From Planctomycetaceae bacterium (lineage in GTDB: Bacteria > Planctomycetota > Planctomycetia > Planctomycetales > Planctomycetaceae), in assembly GCA_014762625.1 (NCBI GenBank), contig JABURQ010000021.1, positions 1 to 57,235 of the forward strand: DNA of 57,235 nt, in the 5' to 3' direction. The position numbers were made by a program, and so were the translations under genes. Each line of letters starts with the position of its first letter. Positions within the stretch are counted from its first letter, which is position 1. The notes beneath the pieces were generated by a model that worked only from the letters and a program-made list of their open reading frames with translations, searched no databases and had not been told where the DNA came from. Below, piece by piece: positions 17,558-25,210 of this stretch.

Positions 17558-19351
17558 ATGACCAACACAGCCCCCGGATATTTTGGACGCTACCTGCGCA
17601 TCGATGTGTCAACCGGCACGTCTGAAGCGACGCCGATCCCGGAATCGGTGTTACGCCAATACGTCGGAGGGGTGGGGCTGGGAACCTGGATACTTCAGCA
17701 GGAGACGGAGGGGCCAATCGATCCTCTCTCGGCGGAAGCACCGCTGGAGTTCTGTTTCAGCCCGTTGGTCGGAAGCCCGCTGACCACCTCCGCCAAGTTC
17801 GCCGTCGTCGCGAAATCTCCACTGACGAATCGCTTAAACGATTCTCTGGCTTCGTCACATTTTGCCATCACGGGCAAGAAGACCGGATACGATGCGTTCG
17901 TCATTGTCGGCAAATGCGACTCTCCCCAAATCCTGATGATCACTGAAGAGGGGATTTCGCTCGAGGATGCCGCCGAACTCTGGGGGCAAACGATCCCAGA
18001 CTCGGAAGAAACGCTGAAAGAAAATTACGGCTCTGAATTTCGATACGCCGTCATCGGACCGGCGGGAGAGAACCTCGTTCGTTACGCCACCATTTCGCAC
18101 GACGGTCGTCATGCGGGACGTGGCGGTTTGGGGGCGGTGCTGGGTTCTAAAAAGTTGAAAGCGATCGGAGTCCGCGGAAATCGGCGACTCGAATTCGCAC
18201 GACCGGAGGAACTGGTCGCTCTCAGTAAGTCGTTGTCGAAAAAATCGTTTGGTCCGGCGACCGAAAAATACCGCGAGTTGGGAACCGCCGGGAATCTTCT
18301 GGTATTCAATCGACTCGGAACCTTACCGACTCGCAATTTCCAGGCGGGAGAATTTGAACACGCCGTCGACCTGGCTCCCGAGACTCTGACGCTCAGTCGT
18401 GAAAAGGCTCGCAAGTCGTGTGCGGCCTGTACGATTGGTTGCGAACATCTCTATCCGGTGAAAGACCGGGAGAAGCCGGTGCGTCTCGAATACGAGAACC
18501 TGTTTGCCCTCGGTCCCTTATGCGGAGTTGGCGAAGTCGATCAGGTGTTGCGAGCCTCTCAGCTCTGTGACGAACTGGGGATCGATACGATCTCGGCGGG
18601 AGGGACAATTGCCTTTGCCATGGAATGCGCAGAGCGAGGCCTGCTCGATTGGCCGGGGTATGAGTTCGGTCGCGGAGAAACGTTGCTGACAGCGCTGGAA
18701 AAGATCGCGGCTCGCCGGGAGGAAGGGAATGACCTCGCGGAAGGTTCCCGGTTGTTGTCACAGCAGATCGGGCAGGGGAGTGAAGCGTTTGCGCCGCACG
18801 TGAAAGGTCTCGAACTCCCCGGTTACGAGCCTCGGGCGCTACAATCGATGGCGTTGGGATTTGCAGTCGGCACCCGCGGCGCGGATCACAATCGATCCGG
18901 CGCGTATCAGAACGACTTTTCCGATCGAGCCGATCGAATGCAGGTCACCGAGCAGGATGTGGCGGCGGCGATCGAAACAGAGGATGAAGCGGCCCTGATC
19001 GATTCCCTGATTCTATGCAAGTTTCTCCGAGGAGTCTTTGAGGACAAGTTTGCTGAGATGGCGGAAATGTTGGCACTGGTGACCGGCTGGGATGTGGACG
19101 GGCGAAAGCTAAAATCAACGGCCCAGCGTATTATTGAACTCAAGAAACGCTATAACATCGCCCAGGGCTGGACGCCTGCCGAGGATACGCTCCCCGACCG
19201 TTTTTTGTCTTCCGCGTTGGAGCAGGGAGCGAGTGCGGGAGCGTCGCTCCCTCGCGAACGACTCGAACGATTAGTGCGAGCGTATAATCTCGAACGGGGG
19301 TGGGATGCCGACGGCTATCCGGCGGAAGCTCACGATCAAAACAGCGTGTAG
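17558..19351 (+). CDS. Aldehyde ferredoxin oxidoreductase family protein
   Basis: 597 residues, the normal length for tungstopterin AOR enzymes, which oxidise aldehydes to acids with ferredoxin. N-terminal pterin-binding domain with HAGRGGLGAVLGSKKLKAI-type loop (~185-203). The [4Fe-4S] ligands C288, C291 and C295 in SCAACTIGC are intact, and a fourth candidate Cys is at 487 (LILCKF); these match the ligand spacing known for the Pyrococcus enzyme. Metal (W or Mo) and substrate cannot be read from sequence. Its 3' end overlaps the convergent DUF5989 gene by 16 bp. Confidence 0.92.
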   Translation: MTNTAPGYFGRYLRIDVSTGTSEATPIPESVLRQYVGGVGLGTWILQQETEGPIDPLSAEAPLEFCFSPLVGSPLTTSAKFAVVAKSPLTNRLNDSLASSHFAITGKKTGYDAFVIVGKCDSPQILMITEEGISLEDAAELWGQTIPDSEETLKENYGSEFRYAVIGPAGENLVRYATISHDGRHAGRGGLGAVLGSKKLKAIGVRGNRRLEFARPEELVALSKSLSKKSFGPATEKYRELGTAGNLLVFNRLGTLPTRNFQAGEFEHAVDLAPETLTLSREKARKSCAACTIGCEHLYPVKDREKPVRLEYENLFALGPLCGVGEVDQVLRASQLCDELGIDTISAGGTIAFAMECAERGLLDWPGYEFGRGETLLTALEKIAARREEGNDLAEGSRLLSQQIGQGSEAFAPHVKGLELPGYEPRALQSMALGFAVGTRGADHNRSGAYQNDFSDRADRMQVTEQDVAAAIETEDEAALIDSLILCKFLRGVFEDKFAEMAEMLALVTGWDVDGRKLKSTAQRIIELKKRYNIAQGWTPAEDTLPDRFLSSALEQGASAGASLPRERLERLVRAYNLERGWDADGYPAEAHDQNSV

Positions 19352-19554
19352 ATGAATGGAGCAGCACCGGTGGAGGTCAGAAACGCGAGGACTCCGACCA
19401 GACCGAGCACCAGAATGATCGGTAACATCCACCAGATCTTGTTCTCTTTGATGAACATCCAGAATTCGGCCGCGAGCCCGATTTGTTTCTCCTGACTCAG
19501 CTCTTCGAAACTCTTTTCGGATTTCGTGTTATCGGCGGGTGTTTCTTCGGTCAT
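19336..19554 (-). CDS. DUF5989-like small membrane protein (SxtK-like)
   Basis: 72 residues: a hydrophilic N-terminus (~1-28), then an amphipathic stretch with EFWMFIKENKIWWMLPII and one membrane helix (~43-62). This is the pattern of the DUF5989 proteins found as third member of the carbamoyltransferase-SxtJ-small protein cassette (sxtI/sxtJ/sxtK in saxitoxin clusters). The gene order here agrees. Function in the cassette is not established. Confidence 0.72.
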   Translation of the reverse strand: MTEETPADNTKSEKSFEELSQEKQIGLAAEFWMFIKENKIWWMLPIILVLGLVGVLAFLTSTGAAPFIYTLF

Positions 19555-19619
19555 CGCTCTCGGTCAATTTCTAACGCAGGTCAAATATAGGGCGTTGTCA
19601 GTGAGGATTTGACGACGCT

Positions 19620-20027
19620 CTAGTATTGTCGGAAATATCGTTCTGTTTGGGAAGGGGGCTCCTTCGGCTGCCAGTAACTCTTTCGTCGTCGGTCGATTTT
19701 AAGCTGCAAGCGATCGCGTCCCATGATCCGAAAGATCAATCCGATCGGAAGAAAGACGAGGAGAAACACAATCACCAGCATAATCTCGCCGACGACCAGG
19801 CCGATCGGCATCAGAATGAGCGACAGACCCACGAATACAGGTTTCAGAATGCGCGGCGCGACCATCCCCATCAATGCCAGCAACGCGCCGATCCCGAAGA
19901 AGATACCGATCAGAAAGGCGGTCGCTCCCCAGAACCAGGCAACGAGCGGCAAAAGCACCAGCGAGAACCAGCCGAACTGTTTCAGTTGGCGTTCTTCGGG
20001 ATTCCAATTAAGTTGGACAAGTGGCAT
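19620..20027 (-). CDS. SxtJ-family membrane protein
   Basis: 135 residues with three or four membrane helices between residues ~18 and 105, and a basic C-terminal tail (KIDRRRKSYWQPKE). Size, helix pattern and place directly after a carbamoyltransferase gene fit the SxtJ family. Starts 30 bp after the carbamoyltransferase stop, so certainly in one operon with it. Role unknown; a membrane scaffold for the carbamoyltransferase is a reasonable guess. Confidence 0.75.
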   Translation of the reverse strand: MPLVQLNWNPEERQLKQFGWFSLVLLPLVAWFWGATAFLIGIFFGIGALLALMGMVAPRILKPVFVGLSLILMPIGLVVGEIMLVIVFLLVFLPIGLIFRIMGRDRLQLKIDRRRKSYWQPKEPPSQTERYFRQY

Positions 20028-20057
20028 ATCGTGATCTGTCTGGTTTGTTCGGGGCAG

Positions 20058-21902
20058 TCAGTCGAGTTGGAACTGCGAAAGGTGTTCCTGTTGTTCGGAT
20101 TCGTCGATTTGATGGACCTGGTTTTTTTTCTCGATGACGTGCCGCCCCAGGACCAGAACATCCATGCCGGTCATCAGGAAACAGCGGTAGGCATCTTCCG
20201 GCGTACAGACAATCGGTTCGCCGCGCACGTTGAAACTGGTATTGATCAGGACCGGACATCCGGTCTGATCGTAAAACTTCGTCATCAATTGATGAAGCAG
20301 CAGGTTTCGTTCCTTATCGACGGTTTGCACCCGTGCCGAGTGATCGACGTGTGTCACGGCGGGGATGCTCGACCGGCAGTAGTTGAGTTTGTCGATGCCG
20401 AATGCCTGTTCGTAATCTTCTCCCAGTTCCTGGTTCCGAATCTGTTCGTGGACCGGGGCGACCATCAGCATGTAGGGACTTTCTTCTCCCTCACGCATCT
20501 CGAAGTATTCGTGAACGTGTTCCTGGAGCACGATGGGCGCGAAGGGCCGGAACGATTCGCGGAATTTGATTTTCAGGTTCATCACCTGTTGCATCTTGGG
20601 GCTTCGCGCATCGCCGATGATGCTGCGCGAGCCGAGCGCCCGCGGTCCGAACTCCATGCGTCCGTGAAACCAGCCGACCACGTTTTCGTCGGCGATCAAT
20701 TTCGAAACGTAGTCGCACATCTCGTCGTCCGTCTCGAAATGAGTCGCTTCCGCTCCTTCCTGCTTGAGGAACGCGGCAATTTCCGCATCGCTAAACTCAG
20801 GTCCGAGGCGCGATCCACGCTGGCTGTCTTTGCCGGAGGGATCTCGCGGCTTGTCGAGCAACTGATACCAGATAAAGAGAGCGGTCCCCAAGGCCCCCCC
20901 GGCATCCCCGGCGGCGGGTTGGATCCAGACATTCTCAAACGGAGACTCGCGGAGGATCACTCCATTCCCGACGCAGTTCAGGGCCACGCCTCCCGCCATC
21001 ACCAGATTTTTCAAGCCGGTAACTTCGTGGACGTGGCAGGCGGTTTTAAGCATCACCTCTTCGGTGACGGCTTGGACTGACGCGGCGAGATCCATGTCTC
21101 GTTGCGTCAATTCGGATTCGGGCTGGCGGGGCGGACCTTCAAAGAGGCGATGGAACTTGTCGTTCGTCATCGTCAATCCCTGACAGTAATTGAAGTAGCT
21201 CATATCCATTCGGAACGAGCCATCCTCTTTCAGGTCCAACAGTTGTTCGCGAATGCGATCGGCAAATATCGGGCGTCCGTAGGGAGCGAGCCCCATCACT
21301 TTGTATTCTCCGCTGTTGACGCGGAAGCCGGTGTAGTAGGTGAAGGCGGAATAGAGCAATCCGAGCGAATGGGGGAAGCGGAGTTCTTGATCGAGCGCGA
21401 TTCGGTTTCCTTCCCCCCGACCGTAACAGGTCGTCGACCATTCGCCGACGCCATCGAAAGTGATGATGGCGGCTTCATCAAAAGGAGAAGGGAAAAACGC
21501 GCTGGCGGCGTGGGATTCGTGATGGTCCGTAAAGACGAAGCGTCCTCGATAGCGGCTATGCAGTCCCTTGCGCATTTCGCGAGGGAGATGGAGCTTTTCC
21601 TTCAACCACAGCGGCATCGCTTGCCGAAACGAGCGATATCCGGCAGGAACAAAGTTCAGATAGGTTTCGATCAAGCGTTCGAATTTGGTGAACGGTTTAT
21701 CGTAGAAGCCGACGTAGTCGAGATCTTCGGGAGACAGTCCCGCTTCCCGGAGACAGTAATCGACGGCGTTCTGTGGGAAGCGATAGTCGTGCTTGACCCG
21801 TGTGAATCGTTCTTCCTGCGCAGCGGCGATAATTTTTCCGTCAACGACCAGAGCCGCCGCGGAGTCGTGATAAAACGCGGAAATGCCGAGGATGGCAGTC
21901 AT
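20058..21902 (-). CDS. Carbamoyltransferase (NodU/SxtI family)
   Basis: 614 residues. N-terminal ASKHA-like part begins with GISAFYHDSAAALVVDG and holds the HHESHA metal block (~129-134) and FDGVGEWSTT; C-terminal YrdC-like part carries HGRMEFGPRALGSRSI (~419-434), the carbamoyl-phosphate/ATP site of this family. It transfers a carbamoyl group to a hydroxyl of a sugar, lipid or secondary metabolite. The partners SxtJ-like and DUF5989 follow. No polysaccharide or secondary-metabolite cluster is adjacent, so the acceptor is unknown; an envelope glycan is plausible. Confidence 0.92.
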   Translation of the reverse strand: MTAILGISAFYHDSAAALVVDGKIIAAAQEERFTRVKHDYRFPQNAVDYCLREAGLSPEDLDYVGFYDKPFTKFERLIETYLNFVPAGYRSFRQAMPLWLKEKLHLPREMRKGLHSRYRGRFVFTDHHESHAASAFFPSPFDEAAIITFDGVGEWSTTCYGRGEGNRIALDQELRFPHSLGLLYSAFTYYTGFRVNSGEYKVMGLAPYGRPIFADRIREQLLDLKEDGSFRMDMSYFNYCQGLTMTNDKFHRLFEGPPRQPESELTQRDMDLAASVQAVTEEVMLKTACHVHEVTGLKNLVMAGGVALNCVGNGVILRESPFENVWIQPAAGDAGGALGTALFIWYQLLDKPRDPSGKDSQRGSRLGPEFSDAEIAAFLKQEGAEATHFETDDEMCDYVSKLIADENVVGWFHGRMEFGPRALGSRSIIGDARSPKMQQVMNLKIKFRESFRPFAPIVLQEHVHEYFEMREGEESPYMLMVAPVHEQIRNQELGEDYEQAFGIDKLNYCRSSIPAVTHVDHSARVQTVDKERNLLLHQLMTKFYDQTGCPVLINTSFNVRGEPIVCTPEDAYRCFLMTGMDVLVLGRHVIEKKNQVHQIDESEQQEHLSQFQLD

Positions 21903-22098
21903 AATCAGGGCCAGAGAAACCGGGATGATTCAGCGTTCTATCTTACCGGGAAGAGGTGACAGTCGGCACCCGCTTCTGGCGGAAAGTTTCGGTTCTCTCC
22001 GAGAACGCCGACGGCGGTCATTATCCGCTGCTGATTATCCGGATCGAGAGCGATTGCCTGTGGGAAAAGTTCGCCAGTAAAACTTCGGATTTCTTGCT

Positions 22099-23175
22099 TC
22101 AGGCAGCTTTCTTGCCGGTTTTTCCGGATGGCAGAATGTTCGGCCCGACGAGGGAGTTTGGCCCCGATCCCCAGGAATGCTCGGCAACCGCTTGTTGGAT
22201 GCGATCGGCCAACTCGAGCGCGGCGACGGCGGTCCACCCATTGACTAGGGGAGTCGAACCGCTGTTCACGCATTTTACAAAATGGGTCAATTCGGCGGTT
22301 AACGCATCGTCGTCGGAAACCTCCGCGTCGCGCACCTCGATGAAACGCCCAAAAACGTCTTCCCGTAGTTGGGTAATATCGGCTCCCGGTTGGGTCGCCA
22401 TCTCAACCGGCGAGACGCCTGCCAGAAGTTCCGCGCCGGGAGAATATTGCTTCACTTCACGGGTCGTGAAATCGACGGTCGTGCAACCGGTATCCGACCA
22501 TATTTGCATCGCACGTCCGGCGGTGGGGTTGATGCGGCTGGCTGTGATGTCAGCGATGCACCCGTTTTCGAACACCAGTCGCGCCTGGACCGCATCTTCC
22601 GGGTTACCGAAGAGCGAGATCCCAAACGCCTGGACCTGTTTGACGTCCGACTGGACGAGATTCAGGATCAGATCGAGATCGTGGATCATCAGGTCGTGGA
22701 CGATACTGATATCGGTCGAACGAAAAGAAAAGGAACTGAGACGTTCCGATTTGATGTATTTGGGGTTCTGACATTCTCGTGTGGCGGCCACAGTCGCCGG
22801 ATTAAAGCGTTCGACGTGTCCGACCTGAAGCGTGAGACCGGCGTCGTCGGCGAGTTGGGCGATGGTTCGGGCGTCCGTCACATTTCCGGCGAGCGGCTTC
22901 TCCATCATCATGGGGATTCCGGCCGCGATGCACTCTTTCGCCACGTCGAGATGAGCGAAGGTCGGTACCGCAATGGACACAGCTTCCACCAACGGAAGCA
23001 GATCGCGATAATCGGCGTACCACTCGCATCCCCAGCTTTCGGCGGCTTCGCGTCCGCGTTCTTCGGACGAGTCGGCCACTCCGACGAATGTGACTCCGTC
23101 GATGCCGGCCAGTATGCGGGCATGATGACGTCCCAGAGCACCGACTCCGATGACACCGACTTTCAGATCGTTCAT
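22099..23175 (-). CDS. Gfo/Idh/MocA-family NAD(P)-dependent oxidoreductase
   Basis: 358 residues. Rossmann start GVIGVGALGRHHAR (~7-20), the EKP motif in MMEKPLAG, and a VGHVERFNPA segment; the catalytic region has VHDLMIHDLDL. This branch is often encoded beside lipid A genes. It follows lpxC by 18 bp, so a role in making or altering a UDP-amino sugar for lipid A (as GnnA does in 2,3-diamino-glucose lipid A) is possible, but no gnnB-like aminotransferase is in view. The 196 bp downstream (21903-22098) carry no clear feature. Confidence 0.85.
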   Translation of the reverse strand: MNDLKVGVIGVGALGRHHARILAGIDGVTFVGVADSSEERGREAAESWGCEWYADYRDLLPLVEAVSIAVPTFAHLDVAKECIAAGIPMMMEKPLAGNVTDARTIAQLADDAGLTLQVGHVERFNPATVAATRECQNPKYIKSERLSSFSFRSTDISIVHDLMIHDLDLILNLVQSDVKQVQAFGISLFGNPEDAVQARLVFENGCIADITASRINPTAGRAMQIWSDTGCTTVDFTTREVKQYSPGAELLAGVSPVEMATQPGADITQLREDVFGRFIEVRDAEVSDDDALTAELTHFVKCVNSGSTPLVNGWTAVAALELADRIQQAVAEHSWGSGPNSLVGPNILPSGKTGKKAA

Positions 23176-23193
23176 GATTCTTCTTTTCTCTCT

Positions 23194-24078
23194 TCAGGCA
23201 ACGTGACGAGTCGGGGCCGGGGATTGCCCCGCTGACGATGTCGCGATTTTCTGGGCGAGTTGCTGATTCAAATGGTGTCCCGACCGATACGCCGAGATGT
23301 GACCTCTCAGATCGCATCCGAGCAGCGCGAAATCTCCGATCGCGTCGAGAATCTTATGACGAACGCATTCATCGGGGGCCCGCAAAGTGTTTCCGATGAC
23401 GCCGTCGTTTCCATAAACAAGCAGATCCTTTTCGGTCACTCGCGTTCCGTATCCGGCGGCTCGCAACATGGCGACTTCGGATTCGAGAACGAAGGTTCGG
23501 GCGAACGCAATCTCTTTGAGGAAAGACTCGGGAGTGACGTCGATGGTGAATGTTTGCGGCGGAATGGGAGAGTTTTTGCCGTAATCGAGATAGTAGGAGA
23601 TCACCAGATGATCGGAAAGGTGCGGTTGAATTTTGACGTTGGCTTCTCCGCGGTCATCCTCAACTTCCAGCATCCGATCGATTCGTAAGGTCGCTCGTTT
23701 GGCGTGTTGTGCTTCGATTCCCGCTGATAAAAGTTCTTCCACAAAGGGACGGCAGGAACCGTCCACGCCGGGCACTTCCGGAGCATCGATTTCGATGAGG
23801 CAATTATCGATTTGTAATCCCGCCAACGCAGCCAGAACGTGTTCGGTGAGTTCGACGCGAGCGTTCTCCCGCACGAGGGATGTGCGGCGATGGGTCGATT
23901 CCAGGAATTCGAGTGACACCGGTAAATCGGGTTGGCCTTTGAGATCGACGCGGCGAAAGACGATTCCGGTCTCTTCGGGAGCGGGATGAAAACGGAGGCA
24001 GACATCCATCCCCGAAAATAAACCAAACCCGTGAACTTCGGCGTTTCTGATCAATGTCCTTTGGCGTCGCTCGGCCAT
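23194..24078 (-). CDS. lpxC: UDP-3-O-acyl-N-acetylglucosamine deacetylase
   Basis: Zinc deacetylase, committed step of lipid A synthesis. About 294 residues from ATG 24078; an in-frame TTG at 24141 would add 21 unrelated residues. Zinc ligands are visible in ELTEHVLAAL (His), and RHKILDAIGD (His and Asp); the catalytic late His is in SGHHLNQ. The protein lacks the FabZ fusion seen in some Bacteroidetes. Upstream lies the Skp-like gene (159 bp), downstream the Gfo/Idh gene: an outer-membrane biogenesis cluster. Confidence 0.93.
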   Translation of the reverse strand: MAERRQRTLIRNAEVHGFGLFSGMDVCLRFHPAPEETGIVFRRVDLKGQPDLPVSLEFLESTHRRTSLVRENARVELTEHVLAALAGLQIDNCLIEIDAPEVPGVDGSCRPFVEELLSAGIEAQHAKRATLRIDRMLEVEDDRGEANVKIQPHLSDHLVISYYLDYGKNSPIPPQTFTIDVTPESFLKEIAFARTFVLESEVAMLRAAGYGTRVTEKDLLVYGNDGVIGNTLRAPDECVRHKILDAIGDFALLGCDLRGHISAYRSGHHLNQQLAQKIATSSAGQSPAPTRHVA

Positions 24079-24237
24079 TGTCGTGTCCCGGATCTCGAAC
24101 AGACAGAATTCAGTCACAGGGGGATACGAGTCAACCGACAACGAAGAAAATCGATCTCTTCGCTGCCGGTCAGGCTCGTCGTAGGAAACTTCCGCGAGTG
24201 AATGAGACTCTTTGCGGAAGTGAAGTGTCGTCAGTTC

Positions 24238-24858
24238 TCAGTTCGGTGACGTCCCTTTGGTGGAGACTGTTTTCTGGTACTGAGTGTTGAGATGTTGAAG
24301 AACGGCATCGGTGATGTCGTCTTTCTTGCGGTGATAAATCACTTGACGATTCATGCCGTTGATGACACCGCGAGCGTCATCCGTTTCCTGCAAGGCGGTG
24401 CGGTTGAATCGCAAGACGACGTGGTAGCCGTAGTATTTGGCGTACTGTTCGACGGTGCTTTGGACTTCCATGTAGACTTGTTTGTAGATTTGCGATTCTT
24501 TTCGCAGGAAATCCCGTTGCATCACTTTTCGTCGAGCATCGACCTCGGCGGCTTTGGAAGCAAGTTCGGATTCGGTCTCAGCGTAACCGGGCGAGGACTC
24601 GGTCATCATTTGAAGTTTTGCGGAAAGTGCCTTGAGCGCTTCGACATCGCTTTTGATGGTTTCTTCGGAGGCGGCGATTTCCGTTTTCAGGTCCTCACGC
24701 AATGCCTCAAATTTTTTGTACTTCTTGAACACTTCCGCCATGTCGATCAGACCGATGACGTCATGGTCATCCCACGCGTGGGGCGGTCCGGCCGCCTCGG
24801 TGCGTCCCAATCCACAGATCATTGCGATCGCAGCAGTTAATACGACGAGCTTCTTCAC
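24238..24858 (-). CDS. Skp/OmpH-family periplasmic chaperone
   Basis: About 206 residues. Start is GTG 24858, since an AAAGGAG site lies 8 bp upstream and the signal peptide then begins at once (VKKLVVLTAAIAMICGLGRTEA). The mature part opens with VIGLIDMAEVFKKYKKFEAL, the Skp entry strand and helix, followed by a long heptad-rich helical pair (~60-150). Skp holds unfolded outer-membrane proteins in the periplasm. Clustered with lpxC as in many Gram-negative bacteria. Confidence 0.85.
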   Translation of the reverse strand: MKKLVVLTAAIAMICGLGRTEAAGPPHAWDDHDVIGLIDMAEVFKKYKKFEALREDLKTEIAASEETIKSDVEALKALSAKLQMMTESSPGYAETESELASKAAEVDARRKVMQRDFLRKESQIYKQVYMEVQSTVEQYAKYYGYHVVLRFNRTALQETDDARGVINGMNRQVIYHRKKDDITDAVLQHLNTQYQKTVSTKGTSPN

Positions 24859-25210
24859 GATTAGCACTCCTTTGCAATTGCCGTTGTTTCGGCGTGATTC
24901 ACAATTCCATTTGTGACAGGGTTCTCGGTCACGGGGTGGGAGTTGTGGCAAAATCCGCCGATGGCGTCAATACGAGCCGCCCCCCTGTTGCATCGTTTTT
25001 TGAGCAAGTTTTTGAAATAATACGCCGGTGATGGATATTTTCTCAGAGTATATCGTGCGTAATTGCAAACCGGGTGACGCTCAATACACTGGATCATTCC
25101 AGTTTTGCCGTGTCATCCGAACTTCACCGCGTTGATGAGAGTCTATCCCGTCAAGTACAGACTGCCGTTTCCGAACATCGACAGACAAAAACCATCGAAA
25201 GACGAGTTTC
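24859..25210. other. Divergent intergenic region, skp / leuS
   Basis: 352 bp between two divergent genes. It must hold both promoters, but I found no confident -35/-10 pair. A small hairpin ACTGGA-TCAT-TCCAGT followed by TTT lies at 25088-25105 in the leuS leader. No T-box-like element or RNA gene was recognised. Confidence 0.4.

Noticed and set aside
19626..21080. 484-codon plus-strand frame opposite the SxtJ-like and carbamoyltransferase genes
   Set aside because: Runs across two real genes and their gap; His/Asp-rich composition typical of antisense shadows.
21938..22098. Minus-strand stretch after the Gfo/Idh gene that reads partly like protein (LDPDNQQRIMTAVGV...)
   Set aside because: Only about 25 codons follow the one ATG, no ribosome site and no recognisable family; may be a gene remnant but cannot be supported.
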